Assembly (NCBI GenBank): GCA_903884005.1
Contig: CAISDA010000079.1
Span: forward strand, 1 to 64,000
DNA length: 64,000 bases
From: an uncultured Ignavibacteriota bacterium
Lineage (GTDB): Bacteria; Bacteroidota; Ignavibacteria; UBA10030; UBA8401
Direction of reading: 5' to 3'
Part shown: positions 19,490 through 28,483 of the stretch, piece by piece
Position numbering within the stretch: position 1 is the first letter of the stretch
Layout of the letters: the number at the start of each line of letters is the position of its first letter
Notes under the pieces: generated by a model
The model's input: the letters and a program-made list of their open reading frames with translations, nothing else
What the model was told of the DNA's origin: nothing
Databases searched by the model: none
Translations under genes and position numbers: made by a program

Positions 19490-20800
19490 TTATCCAGCTA
19501 AAGACACAAGTCCGTGAGGAAATAATTTTTCCACATACTCTGCGCATTCGTGGAACGGGATCCCAATACGGTCGGCAATATCGATCAGATCCGTCTTTCC
19601 GTCCATATAGGCGATCATATTCATCATGTTCCGCACAGCAACGGCAGATCCCTTATAACTCGTCGTCGGATACAGGCCCCGTTTTCCCAATTGCGGTTCA
19701 CAGCACGTCTCCACTTTGTATATGGCATTATTTTCAAGGACATCGATGCATTTGACATGAGCGCCATACGCTCCGGCCAGTCCTTCCGGCGATATGAACG
19801 AAAGATCATCCAGCGAAGTATGATATTCTTCAAATTCACAGTACTTTGACCGCATCATGGAAACGACCGGAAGGTCTATTCCGGGACTGCAATATTGCCT
19901 TTCATCACTCCCGCGCTGAAGGAATGAATATTTTGTAAAATCCGGGGCATGGTGGTGCAAAACATGCAATGCGGCCTTGTCGGCGATGGTATTTCCCAAA
20001 CGCGAAGGCATGAACGAATAGGCGCGGTCATCGCCGACGCAGGTAAGCACGAATCCCGCGAGTGTGTTTCTGAGTTCGTCTCTGTGAGTGCAGATATATG
20101 CGATCGCCCCGATAGTCTCCGGTGCAAAGACGAACCGGTATGTGTACTTGCGGTCGCGCCGTGACAGCAGCATCTTCGCAAGGAACGTCGCAACAGTCGG
20201 TCCGGAGACCTCGTTGTTGGCCATTGAAGGATGGCATACATAGGTGGAAAACAAAATTTCCCGGGTCGAGCTTCCCGGTATAACAATATCTGCATACGTA
20301 AGTGAACCGTGCCGCAGTTCGCTATCTATCCGGACTCTGTAATTTTTTTTTTCAAGGGAGCGCCGCTGATTCTCGGAAAGGCAGAATCCCCAATTTTCCT
20401 TATAGTACGACGTCACATACGGGATAGCATCGGGCTGTTCAGGCAGCGAATGCAAATGTGCGTCGAGTTCATCGAATGAAACCATCCGGTCGATCGGTGA
20501 AGAGTACCCCACAACGTGGAGATTGTTGCTGCGAAAATCGACGATCCTGGTTCCATCATCATGTGCAATATATGCTTCTCGTATGCTCCATTCCTTCGGA
20601 ACCACCCAATCGTACACCTGCGTACCAGTGGGGATCTCATGAATGGCGAGTCCCGGAAGGTGCTCCTTGATGCACCGGAGCGTTTCGCGGACGCCCTCTC
20701 CAGTCAGGCTGCGGTTGATCGGAAACAAACGCTCGGCGAATGCATACATCAGTTGTCCGGGTGCGGCCTCGGCATCATCACTCTTCATCGTATCGCTCAC
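19490..20800 (-). CDS. DUF4910-type aminopeptidase-like protein with C-terminal winged helix
   Basis: A 436-residue protein of the DUF4910/DUF2172 group: an M28-like zinc hydrolase fold with an inserted domain and a C-terminal winged-helix-like segment. Visible motifs are the opening FPINRSLTGEGVRETL, the metal-ligand block CHPSMANNEVSGP near residue 187, FAPETIGA, and late SDERQYCSPGIDLP and HTSLDD. The start is GTG at 20800, which overlaps the TGA of the upstream gene (GTGA) and has GGGAG 6 nt before it; an ATG follows 12 nt later. These proteins recur in surface-polysaccharide clusters next to carrier-protein genes. A role in cleaving an amide or aminoacyl group from a sugar or carrier intermediate is inference; no substrate is established. 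Confidence 0.75.
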   Translation of the reverse strand: MSDTMKSDDAEAAPGQLMYAFAERLFPINRSLTGEGVRETLRCIKEHLPGLAIHEIPTGTQVYDWVVPKEWSIREAYIAHDDGTRIVDFRSNNLHVVGYSSPIDRMVSFDELDAHLHSLPEQPDAIPYVTSYYKENWGFCLSENQRRSLEKKNYRVRIDSELRHGSLTYADIVIPGSSTREILFSTYVCHPSMANNEVSGPTVATFLAKMLLSRRDRKYTYRFVFAPETIGAIAYICTHRDELRNTLAGFVLTCVGDDRAYSFMPSRLGNTIADKAALHVLHHHAPDFTKYSFLQRGSDERQYCSPGIDLPVVSMMRSKYCEFEEYHTSLDDLSFISPEGLAGAYGAHVKCIDVLENNAIYKVETCCEPQLGKRGLYPTTSYKGSAVAVRNMMNMIAYMDGKTDLIDIADRIGIPFHECAEYVEKLFPHGLVSLAG

Positions 20801-21639
20801 ATCTGTCTCCCTTCAATTCGCTCATACTGAAGAGGCTTTCCATGATCAGCATAGAGTTGTTGTGTGAAATGTGCGGAAGAGTTCGTGAGCAGATAATGTT
20901 CGTCCTTCTTCAACTTGTCGAGCCAGAATGCCAGCAATGTGCCGCTCTGAAATGTATGTATGAAACCTTTCCCCAGTGGTCCTTTTTTTAATATGTCAGC
21001 CCGGTACAGGTCATGTGCCAGTTTCTCCCAATCATATACGACCGCTCCTGGAAGAAGCGGACGGACGCGATACTCAATTTGTACGGGCATTGCCGTTCCG
21101 CCTTGGATAAGCGTGCCCGTGAATGGTTTGATGTAACGATAGCCGACCTGCGCCATTTCTTCCACATAATGCACGAACGTATTTGAAGAAAATTCCGCTC
21201 CGGCAAAAACGATCGCGGCCTGTCTCGACACAAATTCACCGAACGCCGATGTTGCATCGAACGGATTCGATGCGGGCGCGCAGGGGAAAGCGGCATCGTT
21301 CAAGACAAAAAAATTAAATACTGGCGTTGCTGTGCGTATCCCGGCCGCCGTCTGCCGGATATGCTCGTTTAACATTCCAACCTGACATGGATCGGCATCC
21401 ACATTATACAGACCATTTTTCGTAAAATCATAGTTAAACGTCGGAAAGACCAGGACGCTATCTGAAAACGCTCCACACAACGCCTCCATATGGTCATCGA
21501 GCATTTTCGCATTCGTGTTCAGTTGGCCGATAATTCCTATTTTTCCGATATCGGTATGAACCATGACGGTATCACCGGCAATGTTTTCCTGAATCTTCCG
21601 GTACTGATCCGATAGCGTATTTTTAGAAATAAATGTCAT
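20797..21639 (-). CDS. AAC(3)-fold N-acyltransferase
   Basis: A 280-residue protein of the aminoglycoside 3-N-acetyltransferase-like family. Members in polysaccharide loci N-acetylate or N-acylate amino sugars; resistance is not the likely role here. Visible features include the early VMVHTDIGKIG segment, VFPTFNYDF, the NPFDATSAFGEF block corresponding to the family's HP..S..A.G segment, and a degenerate TFVHYVEEMA in place of the usual TxxHxxE. The start is ATG 21639 with AAGGA 10 nt upstream; an in-frame GTG at 21672 is possible. The stop overlaps the next gene by 3 nt. With an acyl carrier protein and ligase downstream, it is the best candidate to transfer the acyl group onto the sugar. 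Confidence 0.75.
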   Translation of the reverse strand: MTFISKNTLSDQYRKIQENIAGDTVMVHTDIGKIGIIGQLNTNAKMLDDHMEALCGAFSDSVLVFPTFNYDFTKNGLYNVDADPCQVGMLNEHIRQTAAGIRTATPVFNFFVLNDAAFPCAPASNPFDATSAFGEFVSRQAAIVFAGAEFSSNTFVHYVEEMAQVGYRYIKPFTGTLIQGGTAMPVQIEYRVRPLLPGAVVYDWEKLAHDLYRADILKKGPLGKGFIHTFQSGTLLAFWLDKLKKDEHYLLTNSSAHFTQQLYADHGKPLQYERIEGRQM

Positions 21640-21806
21640 GAATCGCTGTTCCTTGTATTTTGTTGCCAACACGAAGCAGCCGTTCTCATGTTACCCGGAC
21701 CAACGCGGCGGCACGTCGGATGTTATTGTGTCAACACACTCGCGACCATGAAATGTCGATTCCGGTTAACTTCGACGGCAGCATTGCATGGAACCGGATC
21801 GTGAGG

Positions 21807-22508
21807 TCAGGACCCGCGTTTGGCCAGGTCTTTGTATGTTACATCCGTACCATACGTGGACAGAATATTTTGTATGTTCACCGCATCCTCTGCCGTGTCG
21901 ATGGTGCACCGTACTTCACTCGCTTCAATGCAGTGCGGAATTTCCAACAACTTTATGTTATACTTGTTATGTGTGTAAAAAATCGGAGTAACATGTTCCT
22001 TTTCGTAATCCGTAAGGCCATCGATATCTGCGTTTAAAAATGTGTCTGTTTTTACCAACTCGCAAAATAATCCGAATTTATGTTGAATGGCGGGCATGCC
22101 GTCACGGCTCATAAAGGAGACATAGTCGTATTGTTCATGCGTGGATTCAACACACTCGATCATTTGTTCGATAAAGATCGGCTCGATGAGGGGGTTGTCT
22201 GCACAGATCCTGAAAAAATAGTCAGCAGGCGCGCGTGCCGCTTTAAGAAAGTCATAAAATCGTTTAAAGACATCGTGTTCATCCCCTCTGAAGCATTGTA
22301 TTCCGTGTGTTTGTACATAGTCCGCCAATCTATCGTCGATGCTGTTTGTTGTTGTTAAGACAATAATAGTAGCATGCACATTCCGTACTTGCCGGATGCG
22401 TTTGATGATGATGTCCAATAATGATTCGCCGGGCAGCAGATCCAGCAACACTTTATTCGGCAATCGTGTAGAGCCCAATCGGGCCTGCAGTAAAAAGAGA
22501 TATTCCAT
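21807..22508 (-). CDS. SpsF-like cytidylyltransferase (CMP-sugar synthase family)
   Basis: A 233-residue nucleotidyltransferase. The N-terminus shows the family signature LQARLGSTRLPNKVL (residues 6-20), then a DxxIDD/RLADY region, FRGDEHDVFKRFYD and ICADNPLI, where the Asp is the expected metal ligand. SpsF and NeuA/KdsB-type enzymes couple CTP to a sugar, often a nonulosonic acid. The start is the ATG at 22508, one base after the HAD gene stop. Its place immediately after NeuB-like and HAD genes argues for CMP activation of the synthase product. A 167-bp gap with no clear gene separates it from the next gene. Confidence 0.8.
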   Translation of the reverse strand: MEYLFLLQARLGSTRLPNKVLLDLLPGESLLDIIIKRIRQVRNVHATIIVLTTTNSIDDRLADYVQTHGIQCFRGDEHDVFKRFYDFLKAARAPADYFFRICADNPLIEPIFIEQMIECVESTHEQYDYVSFMSRDGMPAIQHKFGLFCELVKTDTFLNADIDGLTDYEKEHVTPIFYTHNKYNIKLLEIPHCIEASEVRCTIDTAEDAVNIQNILSTYGTDVTYKDLAKRGS

Positions 22509-22509
22509 G

Positions 22510-23178
22510 CTAAATGATGTTTGTAAGTTCGGCAAGTCCAGCGATCGTATAGTCCGTGTGTATACGTCGTCCGAGATAATTGTTATACTCTACCGTCGCA
22601 ATTCCTATTGCTGCTGCGCCTTCAAGTTCATCCCGGTCGTGGCCAACAAATAGTACTTCGGAAGGTTTCATATCCAGTCGTGCAAGAGCATGGAAAAAAA
22701 TTTTGGGATCAGGTTTTGTCGCCCCTACATCTTTTGATGTGACGATAAGATCGATGAATTGATCGATGAAATGCTTTGACAGGATGGTGTTGCGTACTTC
22801 CTCTTCGCCGCTTTCGTTGTCGGTGATAATGACGTTCTTCATGGCCTTTGAGTGAACATAGATCAGGGTTTCTTTCACGCCGTCAAATAACACGCGGTTG
22901 TCTTCGAATTCCTTTTTTTTCGCAAATGAGCGCGCAGTAAATGCGGCCCTGTCCGGTACTCCTGCGTGAAGGAGAAATTTAGTGAATGCAGATTCATACG
23001 TCTCCAGCGATTCAGTCGTATAGACTTCCTCAAGAAACGAATCGTATTCGTCATAGAATTCCGCAAAACTTCCGACGAAACAGCCCAACGTGCGCAATTC
23101 TGTATAATTCCATTCCCTCCAATAATGGGCTTCAAAAAAAATGTCCCCCAGATCGTATAGAACCGCTTTGCACGTCAT
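22510..23178 (-). CDS. HAD-superfamily hydrolase
   Basis: A 222-residue HAD phosphatase-like protein. Motif I is YDLGD at residues 8-12, so the usual second Asp is Gly, as in the YihX-type branch; motif II is IITDNESG (Thr), motif III KPDP, and motif IV VGHDRDE. The ATG overlaps the TGA of the NeuB-like gene (ATGA), implying coupled translation. In nonulosonate pathways a phosphatase removes the 9-phosphate made when the synthase uses a 6-phosphate substrate, so this is a candidate Neu9P-phosphatase-like enzyme. That role is inferred from context only. Confidence 0.8.
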   Translation of the reverse strand: MTCKAVLYDLGDIFFEAHYWREWNYTELRTLGCFVGSFAEFYDEYDSFLEEVYTTESLETYESAFTKFLLHAGVPDRAAFTARSFAKKKEFEDNRVLFDGVKETLIYVHSKAMKNVIITDNESGEEEVRNTILSKHFIDQFIDLIVTSKDVGATKPDPKIFFHALARLDMKPSEVLFVGHDRDELEGAAAIGIATVEYNNYLGRRIHTDYTIAGLAELTNII

Positions 23179-24218
23179 GATGCGACCATAGCGGGAAATA
23201 TGAGTTCCGATTCCTGGATATTGCCATTGGCTCGTTTACCGACGATCTGATATCGTTCGGACCATTTCAATCCCGTGCCAGGGCTCAGAAGGACCAAGTC
23301 TTCTTCCCGGATAATTTCGCCTTCGGTGATGTTTTTTTTTGATGCGACCGAACGCTCGAGTTTGTGTTTTGCCGATGTTGCACCGTCTGATATGAAGAGA
23401 TCATTCTCTCCCATGGCTAGTTCGGTCAATCGGATATCGCGGATCAACCGATTAACGCCATCGGGCCCGAGCGAACCCGCCTGGTCTGTTCCTTTCATTC
23501 GGCGATCGATCGTAACGTGCTTTTCTATGATCTCGGCGCCGAGCGCAACGGCACAGATGGCGGCTGAAATTCCGATCGTATGATCTGAGTACCCGATTCG
23601 ATATTGAGGATAATGTTCCATTAAAAAGGAGATCGAATTCAAGTTTATATTATACGGGTGTGTCGGATATTCTGAAACACAATGGAGGATTGAAATATTA
23701 GTATGATATTTTGAGACGATTTCTATTGCCGTCTCCAATTCTGCCTTATCGCTCATGCCTGTGGACATGATGATTGGAATTTTTGTTTCAGCTAATGCAG
23801 AAAGCAGCGGCAGATTCGTCAGATCCCTGCTTGCCACTTTTATATGATCGGGAGTAAATAATTTCAATATGCTCAGCGTCCCCGGAGCGCACAGTGTTTC
23901 AACCAAATCAAGATTTTTTTCCTTTACGTACTTGTAGATTTCATAATGTTCCTCGTCATCCAATTCCAGATATTCGCGATGTTGGCCATACGTTTTTCCA
24001 AAAGAATTGGGGCTGTCGTATACTTTCTCCATTTCACTGCGAGTGAGTTCCTGTTTCAAGTCCCGTTTTTGAAGTTTAATTGCATCCATGGGCTGCAACT
24101 TCAATCCGAACATTTGCTCGTGGACGGGTCTGGAAACCAAATCAACAATTAATTTTGCAATATCAACCGAACCGTTATGGTTCTGACCGATTTCTCCGAT
24201 GATGTATGTTGGTTTCAT
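23175..24218 (-). CDS. neuB: NeuB-family nonulosonic acid synthase
   Basis: A 347-residue sialic/legionaminic/pseudaminic acid synthase family protein. These condense phosphoenolpyruvate with a six-carbon sugar in a TIM barrel. Visible landmarks: IGEIGQNHNG at residues 7-16, AIKLQKRD, PIIMSTGMS, LHCVSEYPT, GYSDHTIG and IIEKHVTIDR, then a C-terminal SAF (antifreeze-like) domain with SVASKKNITEGE and REEDL. The length is typical. The sequence cannot say which nonulosonate is made, and no epimerase, aminotransferase or NeuC is present in the window, so the sugar precursor must come from elsewhere. It lies 31 bp after the large fusion gene and overlaps the HAD gene. Confidence 0.85.
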   Translation of the reverse strand: MKPTYIIGEIGQNHNGSVDIAKLIVDLVSRPVHEQMFGLKLQPMDAIKLQKRDLKQELTRSEMEKVYDSPNSFGKTYGQHREYLELDDEEHYEIYKYVKEKNLDLVETLCAPGTLSILKLFTPDHIKVASRDLTNLPLLSALAETKIPIIMSTGMSDKAELETAIEIVSKYHTNISILHCVSEYPTHPYNINLNSISFLMEHYPQYRIGYSDHTIGISAAICAVALGAEIIEKHVTIDRRMKGTDQAGSLGPDGVNRLIRDIRLTELAMGENDLFISDGATSAKHKLERSVASKKNITEGEIIREEDLVLLSPGTGLKWSERYQIVGKRANGNIQESELIFPAMVAS

Positions 24219-24249
24219 AGTGATGGTTCGCCTTTATGTACGAAGATGG

Positions 24250-27200
24250 TCAAAGAGATTCGGTCTTTCCATCCAATTGCAGCGCCGCAGTTAATTCGTC
24301 GATCAGGCGTGTCACAAAACCTGTTACAGCATTCCAATCGGGAGCATCCTTCATGACACCCAGCAATTGCCGGCATGTCGTCACTTCAAGTTCATGGGCG
24401 TGCCCCATCGTTCTCAGCTTTTCAAAGTATCCGTTCGATTCGCCTATACGGTATACGATACACATTTCATCGATATGCGAACATAAACGGTCAACCACAA
24501 TGCCGGTGTCCGGGAAATTTTTCTTTTTTTCGATCAGTTTATCCCGTACCGACACTAATAATTTCCAGAATGGGTGGTTTTCGAATAACCGAATATCGGG
24601 TTCCGCTCCTGTGTACACCTGGGAGACAATCTCGTTGGTGAGCATTTCGTACTCGTTGATAATGCCATCATCGATCCGATACCCTGATCGGTTCAGGAAT
24701 TTGATGAGGCTCGCTTTGCTTAACTCGGGCGCACTGCTCTTGAGCGCACACAGTGCATCCACCGTTCTCATCAATAATGCTCCGACAGACACCGTCTTCC
24801 TCACTTTCCATTCCTTGTCGATCAGAAATAAGGCGCCGTTCCGAAGAATCAGGTTGGAAGGAATAGCATCGATGAAATCCGGGTGAATCTCCGATACTGA
24901 AGGGTTGTTGAGATTGAGCTTTTTGATTGCATTATTTTCAATGAATTCAATTTGGAGCGCTATCAAGGACGAGAACCGTGTATAGTCATTCATCGTGGCA
25001 CATGTGCGATACTCGTTTTCTAAATTTTTCCCATCAGTATATAAGGCAGTTTCAAGCGTGTGTTCCAGAATACCGTGAGGTATCCCCTTCGCCAGATCGG
25101 CCGATAGTAATTCTTTATGAACAACGATCTCTCCATTGTTCATAAAAAATCCAGTCTGAACATTATACGCATTCATCCTGTCTGTCGTATAAAAAGATCC
25201 AAGCCAGTCTTTTTTCCTGAATTGCGCCGGAAGCTCCCTACCGGGCGCGGCAAGCACAAGGAATGAGTTTGACATGTCTTCCATCATCCCATTGCGGCAC
25301 AGCACATCGACCGCCAAGGCCTGGTCGAATGAAGCGGTGAAGTCACCCGAATAGTCCCGGACCTCCATTTGACTGATGATCTCCGCGGAACGGAAGGACT
25401 CTTGATGAAAAGCGTCTGATGTGAAGACCGCCCTCGGTATTTTATAATCGGGGAACGGATACTGAAATTCAACCGTTGGGAATCCGACCCGGTTCAATAT
25501 CCGTTTCAATTCTTTTTTTCCGAATGTCACGGCGGTGGCCTTGTTGTACCGGTCCTCAATTCCATAAAAAGGAATATCGACGTGGTCTTCGTTGTACCCG
25601 CAGAAATATTTCAGTCCCAGCTGGTTTTCAATCGCAATAAGTAATACGCCGCCGGGTTTAAGCGCATCGAACGCGATGTTCAAACACTCCCCGATCGGGT
25701 CATCCGATGTAAAGAACAGCGGACTATACTCAAGTACACCGATCAACGTTACCACATCATATTTTTTGGCTACGGCAACATCCTGAAAATTGGAGCAGAA
25801 GACCTGGACATTGGAGAGGTCCCGGCACCGCGCAGCGGCTGAACAGGCGCGCGCATAACTGCCTTCAATGGCCGTGACTGATGCGCCGCTTTCCCCCAAC
25901 TGACGGGTGATTGATCCGCAGCCGCACCCAAGCTCTAAAATGTTCCAATCGGGCTGAAACTCGATGTGCCGCAACAGGTTATGCCGCTGGCGTGAAAAAT
26001 GATATTCGGTCACCCAATCGTGAATACTCGCACGCAGTTCCTCGGAGGAGGTGGACACATCATGAACCGAGCACAAAATCTTATAAACATCATCTTCGCG
26101 GTCGAGACCGTCTGAATAATTGAAACGTTTGTTATTGTTCGGATTTGTATACACGCGATTACCGTCCTTGACGAAATTAGTCAATTGAATTTTCGATCGC
26201 GCTGCAACGACAGATGTGTCGTCCGGTTCCTTCAACACCGGTTGAGAACCTGCCGACGGGTGTGCAAAAGATTGTTTAAATTCACTGGTGCGAAGCACGG
26301 ACATCAAGTACGTGATCACGTTCGAACCGGGGGCCAGTGCAAGGCTGATCAGTTTTTTGATCGGGGTTTGCACGTTGGCATGCATCCACCATTCTTCAGC
26401 TGTGTCGTAATATTTGGTTAAATGGTCAGCGGCCGATTTTGCCGTCGTATGCACCACACCCTGGGATTCCAATTCGTTGAAGATGAGTCTCAATTCTTCA
26501 GGGAACGGAATGATCGAAATATCGTGGAGCAGGATAAAGGGAACATTCATCAACATCAATTCAGCGATGCTCGTCGATATGTGATCGATGACAACGATTC
26601 TGGAGCGCGAAATGCTCCCGATGAAATCGTTCCCGTTATCGATAGCGACGTTTCTCTCTTTTAATTCCAGATTCATTTCTGTGTCCCAGAAAAATATTTC
26701 ATTCCGAGGCCGGTATAAAAATCGATCTTTTATTCTTTCCGGCAGGAAGTCAATAAAATCCTGCACCATTTTCATCTCTTTGATAAACGTCGAATTGACC
26801 GCATTGTACGGGTTGAATTCCTCCCAGTACAAAAATTTTGCCCGGCCGATATAAAGAACTTGTTCCTTATCGGAAGAAAATTGATAGGATATAGAATCTT
26901 TAATGGCAAAACCGCCCCTGACAAATTTGCCCTTGGTAACTCCCCACCCGACCGAAAGGTAGGCGTCGGCGACATCGTGTATCATAAAGGATATTGAACT
27001 CTTGCCATAAAAATAGGCGCCCGATGCATGTTCAAAGGAAATAAAAGTTTTTCCCTGTGCTTTGGCTGCAGCCACATATATTGATGCCGGAATATTGGTA
27101 ATCCACACTTCGGAGACAATGTGAGTGAACCTCTTGCTCGCAATGTCTCGCTCAAATGCGGCGTAGTATGCATGAAAATTTTCCAACAGATCCTTGGGGA

Positions 27201-28005
27201 AACAGTAATAAAGCGTCTGAAAGAAAAAATACTCGAATGCATCGGCATCAGGATACTCGGCCAGGATGGTTCTTTTCTTCGGATCCGTTTCATCGCTCAT
27301 ACCGGTAACGACAGGGAGAACGATATTCCCTATCCGCCCACCTGATCGCGCTTGAAGCTCCTTAGACACAGTCGGCGAAAAATATGCGCCAAGAAGGGCT
27401 ATCTCCGGATTTGCGTTGGAATTGTTTTGAGGGATGCTCCAGATGTCGTTCGGAAAAGACGCTGTTTTTCTAACAACGGGAAATTCCTTCGTTTTAAATA
27501 AGTAGTAATAGTGACTGACTAATTGCTGAACGCCAAAATCGCGCGTGAAACAAAGCAAATAATCATAATGGTTATGAGGGATATAAAAATCGCTTCGGTC
27601 CAGCAGTTTCATTCCGGTAGCATCGATATCGAAACTCTTGAGATATACAAATTTGTCATAAATGACTGAAATGTGTCGATACAGCCACAACCCTAAAGCC
27701 GTTTGCCAGAAAAGATCCGGTTCATTTACATGATGTATCGTATTTAATTTTTCTGCAAGGATAGGCAGCGACTTGTAATAAAACGAAGTACAAAAATCAT
27801 GCCCATCCTGCAATTCTTCTTTCGTCGTAAACTGATCAGGAAGAGTTGGTGTATCGCAATCAAGTATTTTGGAAAGGGGTAACGTATGTTTGGCGCCTTC
27901 CCAGAGGTAGCAGGAAGCGTTATACTCGTCGCTCCAAAACTCCTGCAGTGAAGTCGCCCTAATATTAACATCGTTCAACAGAGTATCTGCAATTTTAGTG
28001 TTCAC
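24250..28005 (-). CDS. LIC12162-like transferase / SAM methyltransferase / kinase-like fusion
   Basis: A 1,251-residue protein with three parts. Residues 1-560 resemble the LIC12162 family of putative surface-saccharide transferases (WQTALGLWLYRH, FISFEHASGAYFYGKSS and ISTSIAELMLMNVPFILLHD blocks), which often sit beside NeuB genes in spirochetes. Around residue 687 a class I methyltransferase begins (ILELGCGCGSITRQ, VVTLIGVLEYSP, LKPGGVLLIAIENQLG). Residues 950-1110 include GEIVVHKELL and a PSNLILRNGALFLIDKEW block that recalls the catalytic end of kinase-like domains. A methyltransferase next to a kinase-like domain recalls WbdD, which caps O-antigen chains, but that comparison is inference. 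The start is GTG 28005 with AGGA 8 nt upstream. It begins the operon that continues into neuB. Confidence 0.7.
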   Translation of the reverse strand: MNTKIADTLLNDVNIRATSLQEFWSDEYNASCYLWEGAKHTLPLSKILDCDTPTLPDQFTTKEELQDGHDFCTSFYYKSLPILAEKLNTIHHVNEPDLFWQTALGLWLYRHISVIYDKFVYLKSFDIDATGMKLLDRSDFYIPHNHYDYLLCFTRDFGVQQLVSHYYYLFKTKEFPVVRKTASFPNDIWSIPQNNSNANPEIALLGAYFSPTVSKELQARSGGRIGNIVLPVVTGMSDETDPKKRTILAEYPDADAFEYFFFQTLYYCFPKDLLENFHAYYAAFERDIASKRFTHIVSEVWITNIPASIYVAAAKAQGKTFISFEHASGAYFYGKSSISFMIHDVADAYLSVGWGVTKGKFVRGGFAIKDSISYQFSSDKEQVLYIGRAKFLYWEEFNPYNAVNSTFIKEMKMVQDFIDFLPERIKDRFLYRPRNEIFFWDTEMNLELKERNVAIDNGNDFIGSISRSRIVVIDHISTSIAELMLMNVPFILLHDISIIPFPEELRLIFNELESQGVVHTTAKSAADHLTKYYDTAEEWWMHANVQTPIKKLISLALAPGSNVITYLMSVLRTSEFKQSFAHPSAGSQPVLKEPDDTSVVAARSKIQLTNFVKDGNRVYTNPNNNKRFNYSDGLDREDDVYKILCSVHDVSTSSEELRASIHDWVTEYHFSRQRHNLLRHIEFQPDWNILELGCGCGSITRQLGESGASVTAIEGSYARACSAAARCRDLSNVQVFCSNFQDVAVAKKYDVVTLIGVLEYSPLFFTSDDPIGECLNIAFDALKPGGVLLIAIENQLGLKYFCGYNEDHVDIPFYGIEDRYNKATAVTFGKKELKRILNRVGFPTVEFQYPFPDYKIPRAVFTSDAFHQESFRSAEIISQMEVRDYSGDFTASFDQALAVDVLCRNGMMEDMSNSFLVLAAPGRELPAQFRKKDWLGSFYTTDRMNAYNVQTGFFMNNGEIVVHKELLSADLAKGIPHGILEHTLETALYTDGKNLENEYRTCATMNDYTRFSSLIALQIEFIENNAIKKLNLNNPSVSEIHPDFIDAIPSNLILRNGALFLIDKEWKVRKTVSVGALLMRTVDALCALKSSAPELSKASLIKFLNRSGYRIDDGIINEYEMLTNEIVSQVYTGAEPDIRLFENHPFWKLLVSVRDKLIEKKKNFPDTGIVVDRLCSHIDEMCIVYRIGESNGYFEKLRTMGHAHELEVTTCRQLLGVMKDAPDWNAVTGFVTRLIDELTAALQLDGKTESL

Positions 28006-28483
28006 GTTTTTTTCCTATGGGTCAATTTTCAGACACGTCATGGACAATTCGGCATAGATTCCCGATGTACAATTGTTCAGGAGGCCGGGAGATACCTACC
28101 ATGTATCTTTCAAATAATATGCCATCATTACACAATTTTTGAGATCGAGTCGCTCTTGGCGCACGATAGGGAAAATTCACGTTTGTGTGTAAATCAACGA
28201 TATTCAACGCAATTTTACTGAATATTGGAATAATGTGATGGGGAAGCATGCGGACGGGCGGAAAAGGAGGAGTCGGGACGATGCAAATATTGAGTATCTT
28301 TGCATTAATGGCTGATAATAGCCAATCATATACTCACCATTTTCTCTCCTGCTCGAGAGATGATGTGAACGGCTCGGACACCGAAAACAGGGTAGGCGGG
28401 TCAAGCGGAGAGTGCACGGGAAAAAGCACACATGAGACTCCGGTGCAGTGCAGAATCATTCCATATACGTGCGCCGTTGATTC
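28006..28483. promoter_or_regulatory. Intergenic region upstream of the nonulosonate operon
   Basis: A 478-bp gap before the first gene of the minus-strand nonulosonate operon, which should contain its promoter. A perfect inverted repeat TGGCT-GATAAT-AGCCA lies at 28309-28324, preceded by CATTAA, and GTACAATTG occurs at 28067-28075; both motifs recur upstream of the WbsX unit. A 75-codon minus-strand frame (28022-28249) has no RBS or recognisable family. I see no terminator for the DUF4175 gene that ends at 28484. Confidence 0.4.

Noticed and set aside
20797-21639. Aminoglycoside resistance gene reading of the AAC(3)-like protein
   Set aside because: The fold family fits, but the context is sugar biosynthesis and the catalytic-region motif is degenerate relative to resistance enzymes.
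28022-28249. 75-codon minus-strand frame just before the LIC12162-like fusion gene
   Set aside because: No RBS before its ATG and no recognisable family; it ends 16 nt before the GTG start of the next gene but lies in a probable promoter region, so I left it out.
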